In this document: in pieces, positions 1 to 10,136 of the stretch
Position numbering within the stretch: position 1 is the stretch's first letter
Layout of the letters: the number at the start of each line of letters is the position of its first letter
Origin: Streptomyces fragilis
Lineage (GTDB): Bacteria > Actinomycetota > Actinomycetes > Streptomycetales > Streptomycetaceae
Assembly (NCBI RefSeq): GCF_003112515.1
Contig: NZ_BEVZ01000006.1
Span: forward strand, 372,001-436,000
Direction of reading: 5' to 3'
Length of the DNA: 64,000 nt
Made by a program: the position numbers and the translations under genes
The notes under the pieces: generated by a model
What the model saw: only the letters and a program-made list of their open reading frames with translations
Databases searched by the model: none
What the model was told of the DNA's origin: nothing

Positions 1-957
1 CACACACCCCACAGTGTCGTGGGTTCTCTCCTGTCCACCGACCTGCTCGTGGAGGGCGGCTCGGACATCCTGGTCGCGGACCACGGGCCGACGGCCTCCC
101 CCTCGGCCCTCGACGGAGACACCGGGGTGCTCCTGCCGCTGCGCGAGGAGGGCAACCGCCCGCCGCTGTTCTGCGTACACCCCGCAGCCGGGATCGCCTG
201 GTCGTACGCCGGTCTCACCGGGCCGCTCGGCGCCGATCAGCCGCTGTACGGGCTGCAGGCGCGCGGCCTGGACGGATCACGTGTCCTGCCGGCCTCGATC
301 GCCGAGATGGCGGCGGACTACGTGGCCCAGATCCGCACTGTGCAGCCGACCGGTCCTTACCACCTGCTCGGCTGGTCGTTCGGCGGAACCGTCGCACACG
401 AGATGGCCGTGCAGCTCCAGAGTGCGGGCGAGGAGGTCGGACTGCTCGCCGTCCTCGACTCCATCCCCCCCGCCCCGGACGACCGGGGCGACGACCACCG
501 ATGCGGCGACGGACCGGAAGCACCCTCCCTCCGCTTCGGTCCCGACCACGTCATGCGGACGGTCCTGCAGTTCTTCGGATATGACCCCGCCCTCTGGGCC
601 GACGAGGAGATGACCTATCCGCGGTTCCTGGAGATCGCCCGCGCCTACCCGGGACTGCTGGCCACCTTCGACGAGACGATGATCGAGACGCTCTGCCGCG
701 TCTACACCAACAACGCCGTCCTCGCCCACCACCACACCCCCTCCCGGTACACCGGTGACCTGTTGGTCTTCACCGCTCTCGAAACCTCCGCCGAGGCGGC
801 CGCGCGGCAGTGGGAACCGTACGTCGACGGCGGGAAGCCCGACGTGCGTCCCGTGGACTGCCCTCACGCGGAGATGGGACGTCCCGGCCCGCTGGCGGAG
901 ATCGCCGAAATGCTGCCGCTACGGGGACCGGACACGAAACCGGACACGCCCCGGTGA
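1..957 (+). CDS. C-terminal thioesterase end of an NRPS (5' truncated by window)
   Basis: The reading frame is open from the first base, so this is the last 318 residues of a larger protein. It is a type I thioesterase domain that would release the finished peptide from the last carrier protein by hydrolysis or cyclisation. The nucleophile motif GWSFGG puts the serine at residue 126 of this fragment; Asp153 (VLDS) and His289 (CPHAEM) complete a plausible alpha/beta-hydrolase triad. The entry segment (LLPLREEG..PPLFCVHP) is typical of a TE that follows a PCP. The stop overlaps the start of the next synthetase in a GTGA junction, so the two are translationally coupled. The upstream modules lie outside the window. 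An internal GTG at 19 could be called as a start, but the open frame and TE-only content argue against a free-standing type II thioesterase. Confidence 0.85.
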   Translation, partial: HTPHSVVGSLLSTDLLVEGGSDILVADHGPTASPSALDGDTGVLLPLREEGNRPPLFCVHPAAGIAWSYAGLTGPLGADQPLYGLQARGLDGSRVLPASIAEMAADYVAQIRTVQPTGPYHLLGWSFGGTVAHEMAVQLQSAGEEVGLLAVLDSIPPAPDDRGDDHRCGDGPEAPSLRFGPDHVMRTVLQFFGYDPALWADEEMTYPRFLEIARAYPGLLATFDETMIETLCRVYTNNAVLAHHHTPSRYTGDLLVFTALETSAEAAARQWEPYVDGGKPDVRPVDCPHAEMGRPGPLAEIAEMLPLRGPDTKPDTPR

Positions 958-3900
958 CCGGGCACGAAAACGCGCCGCTGCCGCTGACCACGGCTCAGCG
1001 CGGCATCTGGCTGGGCGATCGGCTTGCGACCCCGGGCCGCTACCACGTGGGACTGTCCCTCGACATCACCGGGCCCTTGGACCCCGGCCTCTTCGAGGCG
1101 GCCTTCGCGGCGGCCGTGGCCGAGACCGCGCCGCTTCGGGCCCGTTTCACGGTCACCGACGACGGCGAACCTCGACAGTGGGACGGGCCCTTCCCACCGT
1201 GGAACGTCACCCGGGCCGACCTGCGCGCCGACCCGACCCCGGCCGCCGCAGCCATGGCCTGGATGCGGACCGACGTGGCGCGGCCGTTCGACCTCAGCAC
1301 CGGGCCCCTCTTCCGTACGGCGCTGCTGCGCCTGGCGGACGACCGCTACTGCTGGTACCTGGCCTGCCATCACTTGGTGCTCGACGGCCTGGGCAGCGCC
1401 CTGCTGGTGCGCCGGGTCGGCCGGCTCTACGCCGCGCTGGAACGCGGAGAACGGCCGGTGCCCACCCCGCATCCGCTGGACACCCTGCTCAGCGCCGAAC
1501 GCGCCTACCGGGCCTCGGACCAGGCTCTGACGGACCGTGCCTTCTGGAAGGCCCGGCAGATGGGGGCGGACACGGTGCGTCCGGCCACCACCGGTGGCGT
1601 GGCGGCGCGCGGCGGCACCCGCCTGCCCGCCGGGGGATTCGCCCGGCTGCGGGCGACCGCCCGGCGGCTCGGCGTGGACTGGCCGGTGATGGCCACGGCC
1701 GCCGGGGCACTCCTCGCGCACGTCCGGGCCGGCGCGGGAGCCCCCGGGGCGGTGGTGCTGGGGCTCCCGGTCCCGGGACGCGACCGGGAGGAGTCGCTGC
1801 TGGCCGCCGGTACGGCGTCGAACATCCTTCCGCTGCGCATGGCCGTCCACCCGCACCGCCCGGCCCGCGACCTGGTACGCGCCACCGCGGACGAGATGAG
1901 GGCCGTCCTCCCGCACCGGCGCCACCGGTACGAGGACCAGCTGAGCGATCTCGGCCTGGCGGGCTCCGGAAGCTCTCTGTACGGGCTGGCGGTGAACGTC
2001 CTGCCGTTCAGCTACGGCCGTGACTTCGCCGGCCGGCCGGCCGTGATGCGCAACGTCGCCGTCGGCCCCGTCCAGGACCTGTCCGTCACCTTGTACCCGG
2101 ACAACGGCCGCGGCGGCCTGCGCATCGACCTGGACGCCGACCCCACCCGCTACGGCCCCGCCGAGGCGGCCGCCGAGGCCCGCCGCTACGCCCGGCTGCT
2201 GTATGGGCTCACCACCGGTCAGGACGACGCCCTCCGCGACTGCGACCCCCTCTCCGCGGCCGAACGCCGCCGCTCGGCACCCCGCCCCGACGGCCGGCCG
2301 GCCGCCGCCCCCGCCACGCTTCCGCAGCTCTTCGAACGGGCCGCGTCCGGCTTTCCCGACGCCGTGGCGGTCCAGGACTCCGACACCGCCCTGACCTACC
2401 GCGAACTCGGCGCGCGGGCCAACCGCCTGGCGCGGGCCCTGGTTCGCCACGGGGCCGGGCCCGGCCGCACCGTCGCCGTGCGACTCCCGCGCTCCGCCGA
2501 CCTGGTGACCGCGATCGTCGCGGTGGCCACGTCCGGCGCCGCCCTCGTCCCTCTCGACCCGGACTGGCCGGACCGACGGACCAACCTGGTCCTGGCCGAG
2601 ACCCGGCCGGTCCGTGTGCTGACGCCCGACGATCTCATCACCCTGCCCTCGGCCACGGACCCGGCGGGCAACCTCGACGACGCGGACCGCGTGAGCCCGC
2701 TGCTGCCCGCGCACCCCGCCTACGTGATCCACACCTCGGGATCGACGGGCCGGCCTAAGGGCGTCGTGGTCCCCCACCAAGGCCCGGTGGCCCTGCTGAC
2801 CGACGCGGCCTCCCCGTTCGGCTTCGGCGCGAGCGACGTGTGGACGCTCTTCCATGCCCCCGCCTTCGACTTCTCCGTGTGGGAGGTATGGGGAGCGCTG
2901 GCGCACGGCGGGCGCCTCGTCGTCGTCCCGCACGACGTGACCCGCTCGCCCCGCGCCTTCCTCGACCTCCTCGTCCGCGAGCGCGTCACCGTGCTGAACC
3001 AGACCCCGTCCGCCTTCGCCGCCCTGGACCGCGTCGACGCCGAGGACCCGGCCCGCAGCCGCGAACTCGCCCTGCGATGGGTGGTGTTCGGGGGAGAGGC
3101 ACTGAGGCCGCGAACGCTGCGCGACTGGTACCGCCGCCACGGCGGGAACACCGCGCCCACGCTCGTCAACATGTACGGGATCACCGAAACCACGGTCCAC
3201 ACCACGCGCCGCGACCTGACCGCCGCCGACGCCGACCACGACGGCAGCCCGATCGGAGCCCCGTTGCCCGGCGCCCGGCTCCACCTGCTGGACGACAGCC
3301 TGCGTCCGGTTCCCACGGGGGCACCTGGCGAACTGTACGTCGGCGGCCCAGGCGTCGCCCAGGGCTACCTCGGACAGCCCGGCCTCACCGCGCGGCGCTT
3401 CGTCGCCGATCCCTTCGGCCCGCCCGGCGCACGCCTCTACAGGTCCGGCGACCTGGCCCGGTGGACACCGGACGGAGAACTCCAGTACCTGGCGCGCGCC
3501 GACGACCAGCTCAAGATCCGCGGCCACCGCGTCGAGCCCGCCGAGGCCGAGGCGGCACTGCTCGCCCTCGACGGCGTGGCGGGCGCCGCCGTCGCCGCCG
3601 TGCCGTTCCCGGACGGCGAGCCCCGCCTGGTGGGCTACGTGGTCCCGGACCCCGCCCAACCCGCGGACGACCTTCCCGGCCGGTTGCGCCATGCCCTGCG
3701 TGCCCGCCTGCCCGCCCATCTCCTGCCGGCCCGACTGGTGCTCGTCGACACGCTGCCACTCACCCCGAACGGCAAACTCGACCGCGCCGCCCTGCCCGCA
3801 CCGGACCGCCTCCCGCTCCACGACACCGCGCGCCCCGAGCAGGATCCGGTCTTCGCCACCCCGCTCGAGCGGCACGTCGCCGGCCTGTTCACCCGGCTCC

Positions 3901-6900
3901 TCGGAGCGACCCGGGTACAGCCCCACGACAACTTCTTCGACCTCGGGGGAGACAGCCTGCGGGCCGCCCGGCTGGCCGCCGCACTCCGCTCCGGCCACCA
4001 CGCCGACATCGACGTCCGCGACATCTTCGACCATCCCACCGTCGCCGCCCTCGCAGCCCGCCTTCCCACGCCCGCCCGCGCCGGGTCCGTGCCGCCCTCC
4101 GCCCGCCCGGAGCGCATCCCGCTGTCCCACGGGCAGCGACGTCTGTGGTTCCTGCACCGCCACACCGGCACCGACCGCGCCTACAACGTGCCCCTGTCGG
4201 TCCGTCTCACCGGCGCCCTGGACCGCGCGGCCCTCACGGCCGCGCTGGGCGACGTGACCGACCGGCACGAAATCCTGCGTACCGTCATCGAGGAGGAGGA
4301 AGGCCACCCCTACCAGCGGATACTGTCGCCCGAAGAGGGCCGACCCCGTCTTGTCGAATCGGCCGCCGCCCCGGACCGCCTGCCGGCCCTGCTCGCCCGG
4401 GAGGCCCGGCGCCCCTTCCGGCTCGACCGTGAGACCCCCTTGCGGGCGACTCTGTTCAGCACCGGACCGGGCCGCCCCCACACGCTGCTGCTGCTCCTCC
4501 ACCACATCGCCTGCGACCACGACTCGCTCGCCACACTCACCGCCGACCTCGAAACCGCCTACGCCGCGCGGCTGGGCGGTGCGCCGCCCACCGGTCTGCC
4601 ACCGCTGCCCTACCAGTACGCCGACTTCGCGCTCGACCGCACCGTGGACTCCGGCTCCGCAAACGGCCCCTACCCCGACCAGGATCAACTCGCCTACTGG
4701 ACGCGCACACTGGACGGTCTGCCGTCGCGTGTCGTCCTGCCCGCCGACCGAACGATGCCGCCGACGGACGACGGAGCCACCACCGCGTTTCATGTCCCTG
4801 TCGAGCTGCACCAGCGCCTCGCCCGGCTCGCCGCAGGCGAGCGCGCCAGCCTGTTCATGGTCGTCCACACGGCGCTCGCCGTCCTCCTCACCCGCCTCGG
4901 CACCGGAAACGACATCCCGATCGCCACCGCCGTCTCCGACCGGCCCGATCCCCGGCTCGACGCGTCGGTCGGCTTCTTCGTCAACACGCTGGTCCTGCGC
5001 ACCGACACCTCGGGGAACCCCACGTTCCGGGAGTTGCTCGGCCGGGTCCGCGCGGGGGACCTGGCGGCCTTCGCCCACCAGGACGTCCCGTTCGAACGCG
5101 TCGTGGAGACGCTGGCCCCGCACCGCCCCGAAAGCGGCCCCCCGCTCTTCCAGGTGATGCTGGTCCTCACTCCGCCACCGCCCGAACGGCTCGACCTGCC
5201 CGGGCTGAGCGCCGAGATCACCCCGGTTGCCACCGGCACGGCCAAGTGCGACCTGGCCTTCAGCCTGTACGAGCGCCGTGGCCCTCAGGGTGCCCGCGAG
5301 GGCCTGGACGGCGTACTCGAGTACCGCACTGCCCTCTTCACCCCGAAGACCGCCCGCGCCCTGGGCGAACGCCTGGTCCGGCTGCTCACCCGGCTGGCCG
5401 ATGCTCCGGACACTCCCATCGGCACGGCCGAACTGCTCGCCCCGGAAGAACGTGCCGAACTCCTGCTCCGGTGGGGCTCGACCCCGGCCCGGCACCGCCC
5501 GCACGGCGATTCCCCCCGCGGGATCCCGGAGCGGATCGCCACCCACACGCGGCGCGCTCCGCACACCGTGGCGCTGCGCTCGGACACGGAGACGCTGACG
5601 TACGCGGAACTGGAGGCCAGGTCCGACCAGCTGGCCGCCCATCTCGTCGCTGCCGGGGTGGGCCGGGAGACCCGCGTCGCCGTGCTCATGGAACGCGGCG
5701 TGCTGTACGCCGTCACCGTTCTCGCGATCCTCAAGAGCGGAGGCGTCTACGTACCGCTCGACACCCGGGCGCCCCGCGCGCGGCGAACGCGCCTCATCAC
5801 CGAGGCCGGTGCCGCCGTGCTTGTCGTCGGCCCGGGCCTGCCCCCTCCCGACGAGCCGCTCCCGAAGGGACCGGCGATCCTCGACGCCGGCGCAGCCCTG
5901 GCCGCGCCGGCACCGCCGGACTCCGCGCCACCGGAGGGGCCCCGGCATGCCGGACAGCTGGCCTGTGTCATCTTCACCTCCGGGACCACGGGCGTGCCCA
6001 AAGGCATCGCCGTCACCCACGGCGGCATCCTCGCCCTCGCCGCCGACTCCTGCTACGAGCCCACCACCGCCCACCGCATGGTGATGCACTCCCCGCACTC
6101 CTTCGACGCGTCCACCATGGAACTGTGGGTGCCCCTGCTCAACGGCGGCGAGGTCGCCGTAGCCCCGCCCGGTGACCTGGACCTGCGGACCCTGCGTCGG
6201 CTGATCACCGAGGCCCGCCCCACCAGCCTGTGGCTGACCGCCGGACTCTTCCAACTGGTCGCCGAGGAGGATCCGGCCTGTCTGAGCCGCCTCGACGTCG
6301 TCTGGACCGGTGGCGACGTCGTCTCGCCCCGAGCCGTCCGGGCCGTCCGGCGACATTGCCCGGACACCGGGATCGTCAACGGGTACGGCCCGGCGGAGAC
6401 GACGACCTGCGCCACCTGGCACCAGGTCACGGACGCCGACCTGGCCGACGGCGCCGGCCGCCGTGGCATCCCCGTCGGCCGGCCGCTGGACGGCGGCCGG
6501 TGCTACGTGCTGGACGCCTGGCTCCAACCGGTGCCCGCCGGGGTGACGGGAGAGGTCTACCTCGCCGGGCCCGGCGTCGCGCGGGGCTACCTCGGCCGCC
6601 CAGCGGCGACCGCCGAACGCTTCGTCGCCGACCCCTACGGCCCGCCCGGCTCCCGCATGTACCGGACCGGCGACCTGGCTCGCTGGCTGCCGGACGGCAT
6701 CCTGGCGTTCACCGGACGGTCCGACGGGCAGGTCAAGCTCCGGGGCTTCCGCATCGAGACGAACGAGGTCGCGGCCGCGCTCGTCGAACACGACAGCGTG
6801 GAGCAGGCCGTCGTGACGGTACGCGAGGACAGGCCGGGGCCGAAACACCTGGCCGCCTACGTGGTCCCCGCCGAAGGCACGCAGGCCGACCCTGAGACAC

Positions 6901-9900
6901 TGCGGCGGCACCTCGCCGGGACCCTCCCCGACTACATGATTCCAGCGGCCTGGGCGGTGCTCGGCTCGATGCCGCTCACCCGGAACGGAAAGCTGGACCG
7001 CGCCGCCCTGCCCCGGCCCACCCTTGGGTCCCACTCACCCGGCGCCTCCCGACCCGACGGCAGCCGTGAACCCCGCAACGAACCGGAACGCATCCTGCGC
7101 GCGCTCTTCGCCGAACTGCTCCGCGCCCCGACGATCAGCCTTCACGACGGCTTCTTCGACTCGGGCGGCGACAGCATCATCGCCATCCAGTTGGTCAGCC
7201 GCGCCTACGAGGCCGGTCTGAGCATCACGGTGAACGACGTCCTCCGCGCACCCACCGTCGTCGGACTCGCCCAACGCGCCACAACTGTGGAAGCCCCGGC
7301 GCACCCCTTCATCACAGGCCCGGACGACGGCGCCGGACCGCTCCCGCCGACCCCCATCATCCGCTGGTGGCGCGAACAGGGCGGTGACATCAGCACGTTC
7401 AGCCAGCACATGGTGATCCGTACCCCGGCCGGACTGACCACCGACCGGCTCACCGCCGTCCTCCAAGCGGTCGTCGACCGGCACGCTGCCCTGCGGATGC
7501 GTCTCGACCCCACCGGCGATGACTGGCGACTCGACGTCCTGCCGGCCCGGCGGATCCGCGTGGCCGACCGGGTGCGCCGGATCCCCGACACGACCGACGG
7601 ACGGCCGCCCGTCCTGCCGGCCGGGTCTCTGGACGAGGCGCGCAACCGACTCGACCCGACGACCGGGCACTTGTTGGCCGCGGAATTCCTCGACCGGGGA
7701 CCCGCTCTGACCGGACGGCTGCTGCTCGTCGTCCACCACCTGGCGGTCGACGGCGTCTCCTGGCGAATCCTCCTGTCCGACCTCGCCGCCGCCGACCGCT
7801 CACTCACCGCCGGGAACAACCCCGCTCTCACCGCGCCACCCGTGCGGTTCCCGGACTGGGCCCGCACACTGGAAGCCCAGGGAACGGACGGAACCCGGCG
7901 CACGGAACTACCTCTGTGGTCGGAAACGGCGACAGCCACGGTGCCCGCACTCGCCGACCCGCTCCCGCCCGGCGCGGACCGACAGTCGTGCGCGCTATCC
8001 GCCACCCTGCCCCCAGGCCGGACCCTGCCCCTGCTCACCGAGGTCGGCGCGGCCTTCCACTGCGGCGTCGAGCCCGTCCTGCTCACCGGCCTGGCCCTCG
8101 CGGTCGAGGAGTGGAACCGCCGCCGAGGCAGGCCACCAGGGCCGAACGGACTGACCGTCGACCTGGAGTCCCACGGCCGCCCCGACCTGCCCGGGACCGA
8201 CCTGTCCCGAACGGTGGGATGGCTGACCGCCCTGTATCCGGTCCGGCTGCCCCCCACAGACTGCTCCTGGAGCGACGTGCGGAGTGCAGGAACCGCTCTC
8301 GGCCACGCGCTCAAGCAGGTCAAGGAGGCGCTGCGGGCGGTCCCCGACCGCGGGGTCGGCTACGGCATCCTGCGCCACCTCGACCCGGTGGCCCGGCCCG
8401 TACTCGACGGCCGGCCCCCTCCCCAGCTCAGCTTCAACTACCTGGGCCGCCTCGCCACCGCGACCGACACGGACTGGAGCATCACCGGGGAACAGGCCAC
8501 GCCCCGCGCCGACCCCAAGGGCCGCCCGGGGGCGCACGTCCTTGACATCGACGCGCTGACGACCGACGGACCCGAGGGACCCCGGCTCACCGCCTCGGTG
8601 AGCTGGACCGCCGGTCAGCTGACCAAGGCCGAGGTCTGTCTGCTCACCGACCTGTGGTTCGCCGCTCTCGACTCCCTCGTCCTGCACGCTCGGACCCGGG
8701 GCAGCGGCGGCCGCACCCCCTCCGATCTGCCCCTCGTCCGGCTCGACCAGCGGGAGATCGACCTGCTGGAGGACTCGTACCCCGACCTGGCGGACGTGCT
8801 CCCGCTCACCCCGCTTCAGGAGGGACTGCTCTTCCACGCCCTGTACGCGCCGAACGTTCCCGACGTCTACCAGGCGCAGTGCGTCCTCCGGCTCCAGGGC
8901 GCCCTGGACCAGGACGTCCTGCGCACAGCGGCCACCGCCCTGCTGTCCCGCCACCCTCACCTGGGCGCCGCGTTCGTCCACCACGGCCTGCGCCGCCCCG
9001 TTCAGGTCGTTCCCGCCGCACCCGTCCCGGAATGGCGGCACCTCGACCTCACCCCGGTGTCCGCGAAACGCCGGGAACGGGTCTTCGACCGGCTGAACCA
9101 GACCGATCTCGGCCGCCGCTTCCACCCCGACCGCCCGCCGCTTCTCCGCTTCACTCTCACCCGGTGGGGCCCCGACGAGCACCGGCTCGTTCTGACCAAC
9201 CACCACCTGGTGATCGACGGCTGGTCGATGCCTCTGCTCGTGGGAGAACTGCTCGACCTGTATGCCTGCGGAGGTGAACCGGCGGCACTGCCACCGGTCA
9301 CCCCCTACCGCGACCACCTCGCCCTGCTGGCCACTCGGGACGAGCCCGCCGCCCGCACCGCATGGCGAGCCGCCCTTCGTGGCCTGCCCGCACCACGGCG
9401 CCTGACCCGGACCGTGCCCGGGGACACCGGGCCCGCCACCACGCTGAGCGCCGTCCTGTCCCAGGCCGGCACCAAGGCCCTGCGCGGTCTGGGCAGCGAC
9501 GGAATCACCCTCAACACCGTTCTCCAAGGCGCCTGGGGCATGCTGCTGGCCCGTCGCCTCGGGACACGGGACGTCGTGTTCGGCACGACCGCGTCGGGCC
9601 GCCAACCGGACCTTCCCGGGATGACCTCGATGATCGGCCTGTTCATCGACACCATACCGGTGCGCCTGCGCCTCGACGGCACGGAGACGGCGCGCGAGGC
9701 CCTGCGCCGGCTGCGGGACGAGCAGTCCCGTCTCCTGCCGTACCACCACATCGGGCTGAGCGGGATCCAGCGCGCCGTGGGACACAGGGAGCTGTTCGAC
9801 ACCCATCTGGTGTTCGAGAACTATCCGCTGGACCGGGCCTCGGTCACGCGGCCCGCTTCGGGACTCCGCGTGACCTCCGTGACGGGCCGCGACGCCACCC

Positions 9901-10136
9901 ACTACCCGCTGACCCTGGTGGCGTTCGCCGACGACGAGTCCCTGCATCTACGCCTCGACCACCGGCCGGGCGCACTGGAACCCGGCATCGCCCACGATCT
10001 TCTGCGCGAGTTGACCCGCCTGCTGGACGCCATCGCCACGCGGCCCGGGCTGCTGGTGGCCGATCTGCTCGACGCGGAATTACGGAACGACGAATCGAAG
10101 AGAGAGGCCACCCATGACCAACCCGTTCGACGATGA
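954..10136 (+). CDS. Nonribosomal peptide synthetase, C-A-PCP-C-A-PCP-E-C (3060 aa)
   Basis: Cytosolic two-module synthetase. The GTG at 954 overlaps the preceding stop and places the C-domain motif LTTAQRGIWL near the N-terminus. Approximate domains: C1 1-440 (HHLVLDG at 139), A1 456-940, PCP1 967-1040 (Ser1001 in GGDSL), C2 1055-1490, A2 1524-2017, PCP2 2043-2110 (Ser2074 in GGDSI), E 2126-2580 (HHLAVDGVSW at 2261), terminal C3 2610-3055 (HHLVIDGW at 2750). Aligned by eye to GrsA, the A1 pocket reads D-F-W-N-V-G-M-V-H-K, a threonine code. A2 reads roughly D-A-M-L-W-G-G-T-C-K, which I cannot assign. The E domain should convert the A2 residue to its D form, and C3 would then use a D-donor. 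Oddities: C2 has HHIACDH instead of HHxxxDG; there is no A-PCP after C3; and a TTA leucine codon lies at 10080-10082 (codon 3043), suggesting bldA control. C1 resembles EntF-type C domains, so the donor to this protein comes from another protein. Confidence 0.95.
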   Translation: MTGHENAPLPLTTAQRGIWLGDRLATPGRYHVGLSLDITGPLDPGLFEAAFAAAVAETAPLRARFTVTDDGEPRQWDGPFPPWNVTRADLRADPTPAAAAMAWMRTDVARPFDLSTGPLFRTALLRLADDRYCWYLACHHLVLDGLGSALLVRRVGRLYAALERGERPVPTPHPLDTLLSAERAYRASDQALTDRAFWKARQMGADTVRPATTGGVAARGGTRLPAGGFARLRATARRLGVDWPVMATAAGALLAHVRAGAGAPGAVVLGLPVPGRDREESLLAAGTASNILPLRMAVHPHRPARDLVRATADEMRAVLPHRRHRYEDQLSDLGLAGSGSSLYGLAVNVLPFSYGRDFAGRPAVMRNVAVGPVQDLSVTLYPDNGRGGLRIDLDADPTRYGPAEAAAEARRYARLLYGLTTGQDDALRDCDPLSAAERRRSAPRPDGRPAAAPATLPQLFERAASGFPDAVAVQDSDTALTYRELGARANRLARALVRHGAGPGRTVAVRLPRSADLVTAIVAVATSGAALVPLDPDWPDRRTNLVLAETRPVRVLTPDDLITLPSATDPAGNLDDADRVSPLLPAHPAYVIHTSGSTGRPKGVVVPHQGPVALLTDAASPFGFGASDVWTLFHAPAFDFSVWEVWGALAHGGRLVVVPHDVTRSPRAFLDLLVRERVTVLNQTPSAFAALDRVDAEDPARSRELALRWVVFGGEALRPRTLRDWYRRHGGNTAPTLVNMYGITETTVHTTRRDLTAADADHDGSPIGAPLPGARLHLLDDSLRPVPTGAPGELYVGGPGVAQGYLGQPGLTARRFVADPFGPPGARLYRSGDLARWTPDGELQYLARADDQLKIRGHRVEPAEAEAALLALDGVAGAAVAAVPFPDGEPRLVGYVVPDPAQPADDLPGRLRHALRARLPAHLLPARLVLVDTLPLTPNGKLDRAALPAPDRLPLHDTARPEQDPVFATPLERHVAGLFTRLLGATRVQPHDNFFDLGGDSLRAARLAAALRSGHHADIDVRDIFDHPTVAALAARLPTPARAGSVPPSARPERIPLSHGQRRLWFLHRHTGTDRAYNVPLSVRLTGALDRAALTAALGDVTDRHEILRTVIEEEEGHPYQRILSPEEGRPRLVESAAAPDRLPALLAREARRPFRLDRETPLRATLFSTGPGRPHTLLLLLHHIACDHDSLATLTADLETAYAARLGGAPPTGLPPLPYQYADFALDRTVDSGSANGPYPDQDQLAYWTRTLDGLPSRVVLPADRTMPPTDDGATTAFHVPVELHQRLARLAAGERASLFMVVHTALAVLLTRLGTGNDIPIATAVSDRPDPRLDASVGFFVNTLVLRTDTSGNPTFRELLGRVRAGDLAAFAHQDVPFERVVETLAPHRPESGPPLFQVMLVLTPPPPERLDLPGLSAEITPVATGTAKCDLAFSLYERRGPQGAREGLDGVLEYRTALFTPKTARALGERLVRLLTRLADAPDTPIGTAELLAPEERAELLLRWGSTPARHRPHGDSPRGIPERIATHTRRAPHTVALRSDTETLTYAELEARSDQLAAHLVAAGVGRETRVAVLMERGVLYAVTVLAILKSGGVYVPLDTRAPRARRTRLITEAGAAVLVVGPGLPPPDEPLPKGPAILDAGAALAAPAPPDSAPPEGPRHAGQLACVIFTSGTTGVPKGIAVTHGGILALAADSCYEPTTAHRMVMHSPHSFDASTMELWVPLLNGGEVAVAPPGDLDLRTLRRLITEARPTSLWLTAGLFQLVAEEDPACLSRLDVVWTGGDVVSPRAVRAVRRHCPDTGIVNGYGPAETTTCATWHQVTDADLADGAGRRGIPVGRPLDGGRCYVLDAWLQPVPAGVTGEVYLAGPGVARGYLGRPAATAERFVADPYGPPGSRMYRTGDLARWLPDGILAFTGRSDGQVKLRGFRIETNEVAAALVEHDSVEQAVVTVREDRPGPKHLAAYVVPAEGTQADPETLRRHLAGTLPDYMIPAAWAVLGSMPLTRNGKLDRAALPRPTLGSHSPGASRPDGSREPRNEPERILRALFAELLRAPTISLHDGFFDSGGDSIIAIQLVSRAYEAGLSITVNDVLRAPTVVGLAQRATTVEAPAHPFITGPDDGAGPLPPTPIIRWWREQGGDISTFSQHMVIRTPAGLTTDRLTAVLQAVVDRHAALRMRLDPTGDDWRLDVLPARRIRVADRVRRIPDTTDGRPPVLPAGSLDEARNRLDPTTGHLLAAEFLDRGPALTGRLLLVVHHLAVDGVSWRILLSDLAAADRSLTAGNNPALTAPPVRFPDWARTLEAQGTDGTRRTELPLWSETATATVPALADPLPPGADRQSCALSATLPPGRTLPLLTEVGAAFHCGVEPVLLTGLALAVEEWNRRRGRPPGPNGLTVDLESHGRPDLPGTDLSRTVGWLTALYPVRLPPTDCSWSDVRSAGTALGHALKQVKEALRAVPDRGVGYGILRHLDPVARPVLDGRPPPQLSFNYLGRLATATDTDWSITGEQATPRADPKGRPGAHVLDIDALTTDGPEGPRLTASVSWTAGQLTKAEVCLLTDLWFAALDSLVLHARTRGSGGRTPSDLPLVRLDQREIDLLEDSYPDLADVLPLTPLQEGLLFHALYAPNVPDVYQAQCVLRLQGALDQDVLRTAATALLSRHPHLGAAFVHHGLRRPVQVVPAAPVPEWRHLDLTPVSAKRRERVFDRLNQTDLGRRFHPDRPPLLRFTLTRWGPDEHRLVLTNHHLVIDGWSMPLLVGELLDLYACGGEPAALPPVTPYRDHLALLATRDEPAARTAWRAALRGLPAPRRLTRTVPGDTGPATTLSAVLSQAGTKALRGLGSDGITLNTVLQGAWGMLLARRLGTRDVVFGTTASGRQPDLPGMTSMIGLFIDTIPVRLRLDGTETAREALRRLRDEQSRLLPYHHIGLSGIQRAVGHRELFDTHLVFENYPLDRASVTRPASGLRVTSVTGRDATHYPLTLVAFADDESLHLRLDHRPGALEPGIAHDLLRELTRLLDAIATRPGLLVADLLDAELRNDESKREATHDQPVRR

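Noticed and set aside
864..7034. A 2056-codon open frame on the minus strand opposite the NRPS gene
   Set aside because: It is the antisense shadow of a high-GC gene: Gly/Arg/Gln/Val-rich, no domains, and the plus strand encodes a full synthetase.
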